A stretch of 14,394 nucleotides of DNA, taken from NCBI GenBank assembly GCA_947629195.1, contig CANRCS010000016.1, positions 1 through 14,394 on the forward strand, written 5' to 3'. The position numbers and the translations under genes were made by a program. This document shows positions 1 to 5,794 of this stretch, one piece after another (the stretch's first letter is position 1; each line of letters opens with the position of its first letter). A model generated the notes under the pieces. That model was not told where the DNA came from and ran no database searches. It was given only the letters and a program-made list of their open reading frames with translations. This DNA is from an uncultured Bacilli bacterium (GTDB taxonomy: Bacteria > Bacillota_I > Bacilli_A > RF39 > UBA660).

Positions 1-68
1 AGTTATGGTAATTTATAGTTGTAGACACAACCGAGTGTTTTTTATTTTGGTTAAATAAGAGGTGTGAA

Positions 69-248
69 ATGAAAAAAATAATCAAATTTTTTAAAGGGGT
101 TAAAAAAGAAATATCTCGTGTAAGATGGCCTAACAAGAAAGAAATGATAAAATATTCTGTTGCTACAATAACATTTATATTATTTTTTGCAGTATTTTTC
201 TACGCATTTGATGCTATAGTAGCCGTACTTATCGAATTATTTAAATAG
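69..248 (+). CDS. secE: SecE, Sec translocase subunit
   Basis: A 59-residue protein that fits the short, single-helix SecE of Gram-positive bacteria. SecE clamps the SecY channel in the cytoplasmic membrane for protein export. The N-terminal part is basic and amphipathic and contains the family hallmark RVRWP (residues 17-21), followed by one hydrophobic membrane segment (about residues 29-53) and a short end. It was recognised by translating the gap before nusG by eye. The ATG at 69 follows an AGAGGTG ribosome-binding site at 59-65. The stop TAG lies 15 bases before nusG, and secE-nusG is the usual pair in bacteria, so the two are probably co-transcribed. The upstream promoter is outside the window. 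Identity is secure from motif, size and neighbour. Confidence 0.95.
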   Translation: MKKIIKFFKGVKKEISRVRWPNKKEMIKYSVATITFILFFAVFFYAFDAIVAVLIELFK

Positions 249-249
249 T

Positions 250-256
250 AAAGGAG
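250..256 (+). promoter_or_regulatory. Ribosome-binding site of nusG
   Basis: AAAGGAG lies 7 bases before the nusG ATG, directly after the secE stop codon. It is close to the consensus complement of the 16S rRNA 3' end and supports the ATG at 264. Confidence 0.8.
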
Positions 257-263
257 TTTAATT

Positions 264-797
264 ATGGATAAACAATGGTATGTAGTTAATACTTACTCAG
301 GTCATGAAAACAAGGTAAAAGAAAAACTTGATATGCGTATCAATTCAATGGATATGCAACAACATATATTTAGAGTTGTTGTCCCAGAACAAAAAGAAGT
401 AGAAATTAAAGATGGAGTTAAGAAAGAAAAGGTTAAAAAACTTTTCCCAGGATATGTTTTAATTGAAATGGACATGACAGATGAAGCATGGTACATAGTA
501 AGAAATACACCTGGCGTTACAGGATTTATTGGTTCATCTGGAAAAGGAGCTAAACCAACTCCATTAATGCCACATGAAGTAGATAAAGTACTTAATAGTA
601 TGGGATTATCAAGAATCGAAATTGGTAACGAATTACAAAAAGGAGACCAAGTTAAAATACTTGATGGACCATTTAAGTCAATGTATGGTAAGGTTGAGTC
701 AATTGACTTAGAAAATCAATCATTAACAGTATTAATAGATTTATTTGGACAAGAAACACCGGTAGATGTTAATCTAGTTCAAATAGAAAAAGCATAA
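264..797 (+). CDS. nusG: NusG, transcription elongation factor
   Basis: At 177 residues this is the usual NusG length. NusG binds the clamp of RNA polymerase through its N-terminal NGN domain and modulates pausing and elongation; its C-terminal KOW domain contacts partners such as ribosomal protein S10 or Rho. The NGN domain is clear: the opening WYVVNTYSGHE (residues 5-15), the FPGYVLIEM strand-loop (about 62-70) and the NTPGV turn (about 81-85). The KOW motif follows at about residue 125 onward (GDQVKILDGPF). No insertion between the domains is seen. It is the second gene after secE. A long hairpin covers its stop codon, so this transcript probably ends here, instead of reading into the rplK operon. 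Confidence 0.97.
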   Translation: MDKQWYVVNTYSGHENKVKEKLDMRINSMDMQQHIFRVVVPEQKEVEIKDGVKKEKVKKLFPGYVLIEMDMTDEAWYIVRNTPGVTGFIGSSGKGAKPTPLMPHEVDKVLNSMGLSRIEIGNELQKGDQVKILDGPFKSMYGKVESIDLENQSLTVLIDLFGQETPVDVNLVQIEKA

Positions 798-845
798 TAA
801 ATAAGAACACAAAAAAATAAGGTTTGTGTTCTTATTTATTATATT
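794..845 (+). terminator. Terminator of secE-nusG
   Basis: A perfect 20-bp stem pairs 794-813 with 823-842 across a 9-base loop, followed by a T/A-rich stretch. The core is AAGAACAC/GTGTTCTT. It begins over the nusG stop codon. The downstream U-run is interrupted by A residues, but the stem is long and unmatched elsewhere in the intergenic space. It separates nusG from the Fic gene, which has its own promoter. Confidence 0.8.
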
Positions 846-874
846 TAAAAGTTAACTAATTATTTTTAAATATA

Positions 875-903
875 TTGTTAATTGCATCATATTATGATAA
901 AAT
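875..903 (+). promoter_or_regulatory. Promoter of the Fic gene
   Basis: TTGTTA (875-880) and TAAAAT (898-903) are separated by exactly 17 bases, a good sigma-A type promoter. Transcription would begin near 910, just before the AAGGAGG at 915-921. This means any in-frame start upstream of 910 cannot be used from this promoter, which favours the TTG start at 932. Confidence 0.6.
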
Positions 904-914
904 GGTGCATATAA

Positions 915-921
915 AAGGAGG
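915..921 (+). promoter_or_regulatory. Ribosome-binding site deciding the TTG start
   Basis: AAGGAGG is a full consensus site. It is 10 bases from the in-frame TTG at 932. An ATG at 924 is only 2 bases away and out of frame. The in-frame TTG (875) and ATG (902) candidates lie upstream of the site and cannot be served by it. Confidence 0.75.
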
Positions 922-931
922 ACGATGCAAT

Positions 932-1984
932 TTGAGACAATTTAATTTAATAGAAGAATATAATAGCATTATATCTAATTCTAATATTATTAGATTGATA
1001 AGTAAAATTCACGAATATAAAGGTAAACAATCATATTTATTAGATACTAAAAAAAATATTTTAAATACCTTATTAAAAGTTGCTAAAGTTCAAAGTATTT
1101 CTTCATCAAATAAAATTGAAGGAATCTATACTACTGATAAAAGAATTAATGAAATAGTAAATCAAAAGTTGGAACCAAAAAACAGAAATGAAGAAGAAAT
1201 CGCAGGTTATAGAGATGTATTATCTTTAATACATGAAAATTATAATTTTATTGATATAAATAAAAATACAATTTTACAATTACACAGAGATTTATATAAA
1301 TATACAGGTTATAGCTATGGTGGAAAATTTAAAAATTCACAAAATTATATAGAAGAAACAAATGAAAAAGGAGAAAAGAAAATAAGATTTACCCCACTAT
1401 CTGCTGTAGAAACGCCAATTGCTATTGAAAACTTATGTAAAAATTATAATGAATTAGTTAATAATGAGTCATGTGATTTACTAGTTTTAATTCCAATATT
1501 TATTTTAGATTTTGTATCGATTCATCCGTTTAATGATGGTAACGGAAGAATGAGTAGATTATTAACTTTATTATTACTATATAAAGCTGATTATATGGTT
1601 GGTAAATATATAAGCATAGAAAAAATAATTGAAGATACAAAAGATAGTTATTATGATACTTTAGAAAAGAGTTCAACGAATTGGCATAGCAATAAAAATG
1701 ACTACTCATATTTTGTAGAATATTATTTAGGAATAATATTAAGTGCATATAAAGAATTTGATTCAAGAATGAATATATTTAAGAATAAAAAAATAACAGC
1801 TTATGATAGATTAATAAATATATTTAAAGAAAATATTATTCCAATTGATAAATCATTTATAATGAATAAATCTCCTGATTTAAGTGAAACTACAATTGAA
1901 AGAAATTTAAATAAATTACTTAAAGAAGACAAAATCATTAAAATTTCTGGTGGAAGATATACAAAATATAAATGGAAAAATTAA
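932..1984 (+). CDS. Fic-domain protein AMP-transferase
   Basis: A 350-residue protein. Fic enzymes usually transfer AMP from ATP to a hydroxyl side chain of a target protein. The catalytic motif is complete: HPFNDGNGRMSR at residues 198-209, with H198 as base, D202 for the metal, the GNG anion hole and both arginines. An upstream SNKIEG at residues 59-64 matches the inhibitory (S/T)xxxE(G/N) motif, placing it in the self-inhibited class II, in which E63 blocks ATP binding until relieved. The N-terminal part resembles the Fic/DOC N-terminal domain family; the last 60 residues look like a winged helix. The TTG start is chosen from the strong ribosome-binding site at 915-921; starts at 875 (TTG) or 902 (ATG) would add 19 or 10 residues. 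It has its own promoter and stands between nusG and rplK, where such a gene is not usual. The target is unknown and no antitoxin gene is visible. Confidence 0.9.
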   Translation: MRQFNLIEEYNSIISNSNIIRLISKIHEYKGKQSYLLDTKKNILNTLLKVAKVQSISSSNKIEGIYTTDKRINEIVNQKLEPKNRNEEEIAGYRDVLSLIHENYNFIDINKNTILQLHRDLYKYTGYSYGGKFKNSQNYIEETNEKGEKKIRFTPLSAVETPIAIENLCKNYNELVNNESCDLLVLIPIFILDFVSIHPFNDGNGRMSRLLTLLLLYKADYMVGKYISIEKIIEDTKDSYYDTLEKSSTNWHSNKNDYSYFVEYYLGIILSAYKEFDSRMNIFKNKKITAYDRLINIFKENIIPIDKSFIMNKSPDLSETTIERNLNKLLKEDKIIKISGGRYTKYKWKN

Positions 1985-2090
1985 CAAATATAATATTATT
2001 TTGATATTTTGCAAAAAAAGATAGAAAAAACTAAAATTCAATTACAATCTTTCTTTATTCAAAAATATATGATATATTATATGTGAGAAT

Positions 2091-2096
2091 AAGGAG
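2091..2096 (+). promoter_or_regulatory. Ribosome-binding site deciding the start at 2108
   Basis: AAGGAG overlaps an in-frame GTG at 2096, so that GTG cannot be the start. The ATG at 2108, 11 bases downstream, is the usable one. Confidence 0.7.
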
Positions 2097-2107
2097 TGAG
2101 TACTAGT

Positions 2108-3064
2108 ATGAAAAAATATTTTAACAATAATAAAAATATTATACCAATAATTATTTTAATTGTATCAATATTAATGATTATTATTCCTATAATATATTCT
2201 AAAACAGCAATTGTCTCAAAAGAAAAAGAAGTTGAAGAAAAATCTTCAAAATATATAACAATGACAGGTGATACAAATATTTCGGATGATTTATTAAATA
2301 AAAAAATTAAAATCAATCTTGATGGTTCTACAATTCAAATAGTATCTGAAGATTCTAATTCAAATATATATGCTATATATTATGGTAAAAACAATAATAA
2401 TTTATTAATATATATGAAAAGAGATTCATATATAAATGAAGATTTAAATTCCTATGAAATGTATCTTACATTATATGGAACACTAAAAAAAGTAGATAAT
2501 AATTTTAAAAATAATATTATAAATAATATTAATGGAGAAAATTCTACAAATGCTTATGGAAATATATATAATAATATTAAAGAATGGGAAGATATTGAAA
2601 ATATAGATAATATAGAGATAAATTATTATTTTGATGCAGTTGATGAGAATTATTATTTAAATTCCAATAATATACATGACCAAGATAATTATATTAAAAG
2701 TATGAATTATGTAATATATTTCACACCATATGGAATATGTGGGATATTTGTAAGTTTGTTATTGTTTTGTATTATAAATAAAGAAAATTATAAAATTACA
2801 AAAGCTTTATTATATGTTTCATTACTTCCATATATATTTATTCTTATATCTAGTATATACAGTATATTTAATGGTTTTTGTTTTATTTTTTCTTGTACTT
2901 ATGGTTTTGAAGCGTTTCTTAACACCTTTTTCCTATTAATTATTCTAATGTGTATAGTACCAATAATACCAATTTGTATAGCATGTCAATTTATATGCAT
3001 TTTAAATATTAGAAAAAATAAAAAAGGAATACCAAAAAAATCTAAAAAAGCAAGAAAAAAATAA
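2108..3064 (+). CDS. Unrecognised membrane protein, four helices with outside domain
   Basis: A 318-residue protein that I do not recognise. Helix 1 spans about residues 11-30. An Asn/Tyr-rich hydrophilic domain covers about 31-200 with no motif I can name. Three more hydrophobic segments lie at about 204-223, 233-254 and 271-298, and the protein ends in a strongly basic tail (residues 300-318) rich in Lys. The positive charges before helix 1, between helices 2 and 3, and at the C-terminus predict both ends inside and the large domain outside. The start ATG is set by AAGGAG at 2091-2096. A weak AT-rich promoter may lie around 2051-2080, so it need not be cotranscribed with the Fic gene 123 bases upstream. 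Base composition is even more AT-rich than the flanking ribosomal genes, which may reflect low expression or transfer. It is probably a real gene, given the uninterrupted length and coherent topology. Confidence 0.75.
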   Translation: MKKYFNNNKNIIPIIILIVSILMIIIPIIYSKTAIVSKEKEVEEKSSKYITMTGDTNISDDLLNKKIKINLDGSTIQIVSEDSNSNIYAIYYGKNNNNLLIYMKRDSYINEDLNSYEMYLTLYGTLKKVDNNFKNNIINNINGENSTNAYGNIYNNIKEWEDIENIDNIEINYYFDAVDENYYLNSNNIHDQDNYIKSMNYVIYFTPYGICGIFVSLLLFCIINKENYKITKALLYVSLLPYIFILISSIYSIFNGFCFIFSCTYGFEAFLNTFFLLIILMCIVPIIPICIACQFICILNIRKNKKGIPKKSKKARKK

Positions 3065-3170
3065 AAGAGTTTTATCAAATATAATTATAATTTGTAGATT
3101 AATTATTGAACAACCCTTTTGCACTAAAATAAAGCTAATAAAAATAACAGTAAAATTAGTGTAAAACATC

Positions 3171-3199
3171 TTGAAAATCATAAAAAATTGTGCTATTAT
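3171..3199 (+). promoter_or_regulatory. Promoter of the rplK operon
   Basis: TTGAAA (3171-3176) and TATTAT (3194-3199) with a 17-base spacer form a strong sigma-A type promoter. It restarts transcription after the Fic/membrane genes and leaves a leader of about 95 bases before rplK. Confidence 0.8.
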
Positions 3200-3235
3200 T
3201 TTAGTCGCAGCTATATATTAATTATATAGAATGTC

Positions 3236-3271
3236 GTGGGAGGCGCGGACTTTTACGCTATTTGAACCACA
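3236..3271 (+). promoter_or_regulatory. L1-binding leader element before rplK
   Basis: GTGGGAGG (3236-3243) and a downstream CGCTATTT...ACCACA (ending 3271) recur almost unchanged before rplA at 3924-3951. GTGG (3236-3239) can pair with CCAC (3267-3270), closing an internal loop with GAGG on one side. In E. coli and other prokaryotes ribosomal protein L1 represses the L11-L1 mRNA by binding a leader that imitates its 23S rRNA site; I infer the same here. A 7-bp AT hairpin (3211-3217 with 3223-3229) stands just upstream. An ATG at 3231 inside this leader is in frame with rplK, but should not be taken as its start. Confidence 0.65.
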
Positions 3272-3299
3272 AACGAAAAAAGGAAGGAGAGTGTTTTTC

Positions 3300-3884
3300 G
3301 TGGCAAAACAAATTACTAAAAAGATAAAATTACAAATCCCTGCAGGAAAAGCTACACCAGCTCCACCAGTTGGTACAGTATTAGGACCAGCAGGAATTAA
3401 CTTACAAGAATTTTGTACAAAATTTAATGATGCAAGTAGAGATAAAATGGGAGATGTACTTCCTGTTGAAATTACAGTTTATGAAGATAGAACATTTGAT
3501 TTTGTATTAAAAACTCCACCAGCAGCATTTTTACTTAAGAAAGCTGCAGGTATTAAATCTGGTTCTAAGAAAGGTGCGAATGAAATTGTTGCTACAATAA
3601 CTAAAGAACAATTAAAACAAATCGCTGAAACAAAATTACCAGATTTAAATGCATACGATGTTGAAAGTGCTATGAAAATAGTTGAAGGAACTGCACGTAA
3701 CATGGGTATTGCAGTTAAAGGTCTAAATGACAAAGAACTAGAAGAACAAGCTAAAGAAGCAGCTGAACATGAAAAAGAAATGGCTAAAAGAGAAGCAGAA
3801 TTAGCTGAACTTGAAGAAGAAGTAACTCATCAAGAAATTCCTGAAGAAACTGAAGAACAACAAACTGAAGAAGCTGCAGAATAA
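3300..3884 (+). CDS. rplK: Ribosomal protein L11 with acidic C-terminal tail
   Basis: L11 forms the base of the GTPase-associated stalk on the large ribosomal subunit, binding 23S rRNA next to L10. The protein has 194 residues. The first 141 are a complete L11: the Pro-rich N-domain (PAGKATPAPPVG, PAGINLQEFC) and the RNA-binding C-domain ending in VEGTARNMGI. Residues 142-194 are an extra tail, rich in Glu, Ala and Lys at first (predicted helix or coiled coil) and then in Glu, Gln and Thr. L11 usually ends at about 141 residues. The GTG at 3300 is chosen because AAGGAGA (3284-3290) lies 9 bases before it and MAKQ...KLQIPAGKA is the family's normal opening. Longer readings to 3231 run through the leader element. 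First gene of the rplK operon, followed by rplA after 82 bases. Confidence 0.95.
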   Translation: MAKQITKKIKLQIPAGKATPAPPVGTVLGPAGINLQEFCTKFNDASRDKMGDVLPVEITVYEDRTFDFVLKTPPAAFLLKKAAGIKSGSKKGANEIVATITKEQLKQIAETKLPDLNAYDVESAMKIVEGTARNMGIAVKGLNDKELEEQAKEAAEHEKEMAKREAELAELEEEVTHQEIPEETEEQQTEEAAE

Positions 3885-3903
3885 AAATAAATATTATAAT
3901 AAA

Positions 3904-3926
3904 CATATAGGTATATTACCTATGTG
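3904..3926 (+). promoter_or_regulatory. Hairpin competing with the rplA L1 site
   Basis: CATATAGGTA (3904-3913) pairs with TACCTATGTG (3917-3926) across a 3-base loop: 10 bp with one T-G pair. Its right arm contains TATGTG, which is also the left arm of the L1-type stem (3921-3927), so the two structures exclude each other. Confidence 0.55.
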
Positions 3927-3953
3927 GGAGGTTAGTCCGCTATTTACCACATA
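3921..3953 (+). promoter_or_regulatory. L1-binding leader element before rplA
   Basis: TATGTGG (3921-3927) pairs perfectly with CCACATA (3947-3953), closing a loop containing GAGG and CCGCTATTT. The GTGGGAGG...CGCTATTT...ACCACA pattern is shared with the rplK leader. The right arm abuts the AAGGAGGT ribosome-binding site (3953-3960), so bound L1 would probably hide it and repress rplA translation. The L1 role is inferred from the known autoregulation of this operon in other bacteria. Confidence 0.65.
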
Positions 3954-3966
3954 AGGAGGTATAGAA

Positions 3967-4665
3967 ATGAGAAAAAAGAGTAAAAATTATGAAAACGCTT
4001 CTAAAAAAATAGATAAAAATAAATTATATACAATAGAAGAAGCAGTTAAATTAGTAAAAGAAACTAACATTGCAAAATTTGATGCTTCCGTTGAAGTTGC
4101 AATGAGATTAAATCTTGATACTAAAAAATCTGACCAACAATTACGTGGGGCAATAGTTTTACCACACGGAACTGGTAAGTCAAAAAAAGTATTAGTTATT
4201 GCAAAAGGTGAACAAGCTAAAGCTGCTGTTGAAGCTGGTGCTGATTACGTTGGTGATAACGATATGTTAGAAAAAATCGAAAAAGAAAATTGGTTCGATT
4301 TCGATGTAATGATTGCAACACCTGATATGATGGCACAACTAGGTAAACTAGGTAAGGTGTTAGGTCCAAAAGGATTAATGCCAAACCCTAAAACTGGTAC
4401 TGTAACAATGGATGTTAAAAAAGCAGTCGAAGATGTTAAAAAAGGTAGAGTAGAATATCGTACAGATAGCTATGGTAATGTACACGCTATAATTGGTAAA
4501 GCATCATTCGATGAAGCTAAGTTAGCTGATAACTTAAAAGCATTTGTAGATGTTATAGTAAAATCAAAACCATCAGTTGTAAAAGGAGTATACGTTAAAA
4601 ATATATCAATTACTACTACAATGGGGCCTGGAATTAAAATTGATATAAATTCCTTTGACAAATAA
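3967..4665 (+). CDS. rplA: Ribosomal protein L1
   Basis: L1 forms the mobile L1 stalk of the large subunit that handles exiting tRNA, and is the classic autoregulator of its own operon. The 232-residue length is normal. The sequence is collinear with bacterial L1: the opening KNYENASKKIDKNKLY, the strand VLPHGTGKSKKVLVIAKG, the ATPDMM turn, the signature GKVLGPKGLMPNPKTGTV (about residues 128-145) and the closing TTTMGPGIKID. The ATG at 3967 follows AAGGAGGT by 6 bases. It lies downstream of rplK in the same transcript, with a second L1-type element between them. The transcript continues into the rplJ leader. Confidence 0.97.
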   Translation: MRKKSKNYENASKKIDKNKLYTIEEAVKLVKETNIAKFDASVEVAMRLNLDTKKSDQQLRGAIVLPHGTGKSKKVLVIAKGEQAKAAVEAGADYVGDNDMLEKIEKENWFDFDVMIATPDMMAQLGKLGKVLGPKGLMPNPKTGTVTMDVKKAVEDVKKGRVEYRTDSYGNVHAIIGKASFDEAKLADNLKAFVDVIVKSKPSVVKGVYVKNISITTTMGPGIKIDINSFDK

Positions 4666-4741
4666 TAAAATATATTATATAATTAACTCGTGAATTGGAA
4701 GTACCGTAGACAGTAGGAGCAATATGCTTAATAATTCCTAC

Positions 4742-4773
4742 CGAGGACTTAGATAATAAATCTTTGACCTTCG
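4742..4773 (+). promoter_or_regulatory. Antiterminator of the rplJ leader
   Basis: CGAGG (4742-4746) can pair with CCTTCG (4769-4773) around an inner AGAT/ATCT stem (4751-4754 with 4760-4763). It uses the same CCTTCG that forms the left arm of the terminator, so only one can form. This is by inspection; no energy was computed. Confidence 0.5.
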
Positions 4774-4797
4774 TATGTCTATGCATGCGAAGGTTTT
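4767..4797 (+). terminator. Attenuator terminator before rplJ
   Basis: ACCTTCGTATG (4767-4777) pairs with CATGCGAAGGT (4784-4794), 11 bp with one T-G pair and a 6-base loop, followed by TTTT (4794-4797). The short T-run suggests partial termination, as expected of an attenuator inside an essential operon. Confidence 0.65.
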
Positions 4798-4831
4798 ACG
4801 GTATTACACTAATAACTAAGGAGGTGTAGTA

Positions 4832-5329
4832 ATGGCAAATCAAAAAATTCTTGACCAAAAACAACAAATAATTAATGAAATAGCTGATAATGTTAAAAAC
4901 TCATCATCTGCTATATGGGTTGATTATAGAGGGTTAACAGTAGAACAAGTTACTGAATTAAGAAGAAAGTTAAGAGAAGTTGGAGCAGATATAAAAGTTT
5001 ACAAGAATACATTAACAAAAAGAGCACTTGATACTTTAAGTATATCACTTGATGATTACTTAAATGGTCCAAACGCAATAGCATTTGGAGAAGATGCAAT
5101 TGCTCCAATAAAAGTTCTAGCAAATTTTGCAAAAGAAAACGAAGCTCTAGAATTAAGAGTTGGTATAGTCGATGGAAAAATAACAGAAATCGATGAATTA
5201 AACAAACTTGCAACAATCCCATCAAGAGAAGGATTACTTACAATGCTTGCTGGTGGTATGATTGGTATAGCAAAAGATTTATCAATTTGTTTACACTTAT
5301 ATGGTGAACAATTAGAAAATAATGAATAA
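4832..5329 (+). CDS. rplJ: Ribosomal protein L10
   Basis: L10 anchors the L7/L12 dimers to the 23S rRNA beside L11 and is the autoregulator of rplJL. The length of 165 residues is normal. The N-terminal RNA-binding domain is recognisable (ILDQKQQIINEIADNVKNS, then WVDYRGLTVEQVTELRRKLR at about residues 29-48, and VYKNTLTKRAL). The C-terminal helix that carries L12 dimers lies at about residues 130-160. The ATG at 4832 follows AAGGAGGTG (4818-4826). It is separated from rplL by 24 bases and preceded by its leader/attenuator. Confidence 0.97.
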   Translation: MANQKILDQKQQIINEIADNVKNSSSAIWVDYRGLTVEQVTELRRKLREVGADIKVYKNTLTKRALDTLSISLDDYLNGPNAIAFGEDAIAPIKVLANFAKENEALELRVGIVDGKITEIDELNKLATIPSREGLLTMLAGGMIGIAKDLSICLHLYGEQLENNE

Positions 5330-5353
5330 TTAAAATTAAGGGAGGAATATAAA

Positions 5354-5725
5354 ATGGCAAAATTAACAAGAGATGAATTTATTAGCTCATTAAAAGAAAT
5401 GACTTTATTAGAAATTAAAGATTTAGTAGATGCAATGAAAGAAGAATTTGGTGTAGACCCATCTGCAGTAGCAGTTGCAGCAGCACCTCAAGCAGGAGCA
5501 GCAGCTGACGAAGGTCCAGCTAGTGCAACAGTAGTATTAACTAACTGTGGTGCTAATAAAATCCAAGTTATTAAAATAGTTAGAGAAATAACTGGACTTG
5601 GATTAAAAGAAGCAAAAGATATCGCTGATAACGGTGGTAACATTAAAGAAAACGCATCTATGGATGAAGCTAATGAAATCAAAGCTAAACTTGAAGAAGT
5701 TGGAGCAACAGTAGAATTTAAATAA
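5354..5725 (+). CDS. rplL: Ribosomal protein L7/L12
   Basis: L7/L12 dimers form the flexible stalk that recruits and activates translation GTPases. The protein has 123 residues: an N-terminal dimerisation domain (about 1-35), an Ala-rich hinge (about 36-55) and the C-terminal factor-binding domain with the signature GANKIQVIKIVREITGLGLK (about residues 66-85). The hinge-to-domain junction is a little shorter and the NGGNIKENAS loop differs from the common GAPKPVKEGVS-type loop, but the fold should be intact. AAGGGAGG lies before the ATG. It is cotranscribed with rplJ under the same leader; stoichiometry (several L12 per ribosome) is normally set by strong translation. Confidence 0.97.
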   Translation: MAKLTRDEFISSLKEMTLLEIKDLVDAMKEEFGVDPSAVAVAAAPQAGAAADEGPASATVVLTNCGANKIQVIKIVREITGLGLKEAKDIADNGGNIKENASMDEANEIKAKLEEVGATVEFK

Positions 5726-5743
5726 AAATAATAATGAAGATTT

Positions 5744-5769
5744 TAAGCTCGTGTTTATACACGGGCTTA
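5744..5769 (+). terminator. Hairpin after rplL, partial terminator or processing site
   Basis: TAAGCTCGTGT (5744-5754) pairs with ACACGGGCTTA (5759-5769), 11 bp with one T-G pair and a 4-base loop. The downstream T-run (TTTTAT at 5775-5780) is short and displaced, so read-through into the methyltransferase gene is likely. It may reduce its expression relative to rplL or protect the rplJL mRNA 3' end. Confidence 0.5.
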
Positions 5770-5794
5770 TAGTCGTTTTATAAAGAGGATTAAA

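Larger units (their letters stand above)
4682..4805 (+). ncRNA. L10 leader of the rplJL operon
   Basis: The sequence ACCGTAGACAGTAGG (4703-4717) and the later TTCCTACCGAGG match the L10 leader family of Firmicutes rplJ mRNAs as I recall it. GTAGGA (4713-4718) pairs with TCCTAC (4736-4741) around a small AGCA/TGCT hairpin. TACCGTA (4702-4708) can pair with TACGGTA (4797-4803), closing the element. In B. subtilis this leader binds L10-L12 and controls rplJL by transcription attenuation; here a matching antiterminator/terminator pair is visible inside it. Confidence 0.85.

Noticed and set aside
18..45. Small hairpin GTTGT/ACAAC (18-22 with 27-31) followed by a T-rich run
   Set aside because: Only 5 bp. 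It may be a terminator of a gene outside the window, but cannot be supported from what is visible.
2..58. Open frame at the left edge that might be the end of an rpmG-like gene
   Set aside because: The 18 residues do not resemble the L33 C-terminus and the stretch is probably non-coding. No tRNA-Trp signature is seen either.
2013..2060. Possible terminator after the Fic gene (AAAAAAAGAT with ATCTTTCTTT)
   Set aside because: AT-only short stem with a mismatch and a 24-base loop. Such pairings are expected by chance in this base composition.
3121..3162. Stem GCACTAA/TTAGTGT after the membrane gene
   Set aside because: 7 bp across a 28-base loop with no T-run. Not convincing as a terminator or operator.
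3231..3299. A 23-residue N-terminal extension of L11 from the ATG at 3231
   Set aside because: The region is the leader element with the L1-type motif. The conserved L11 start and a proper ribosome-binding site point to GTG 3300.
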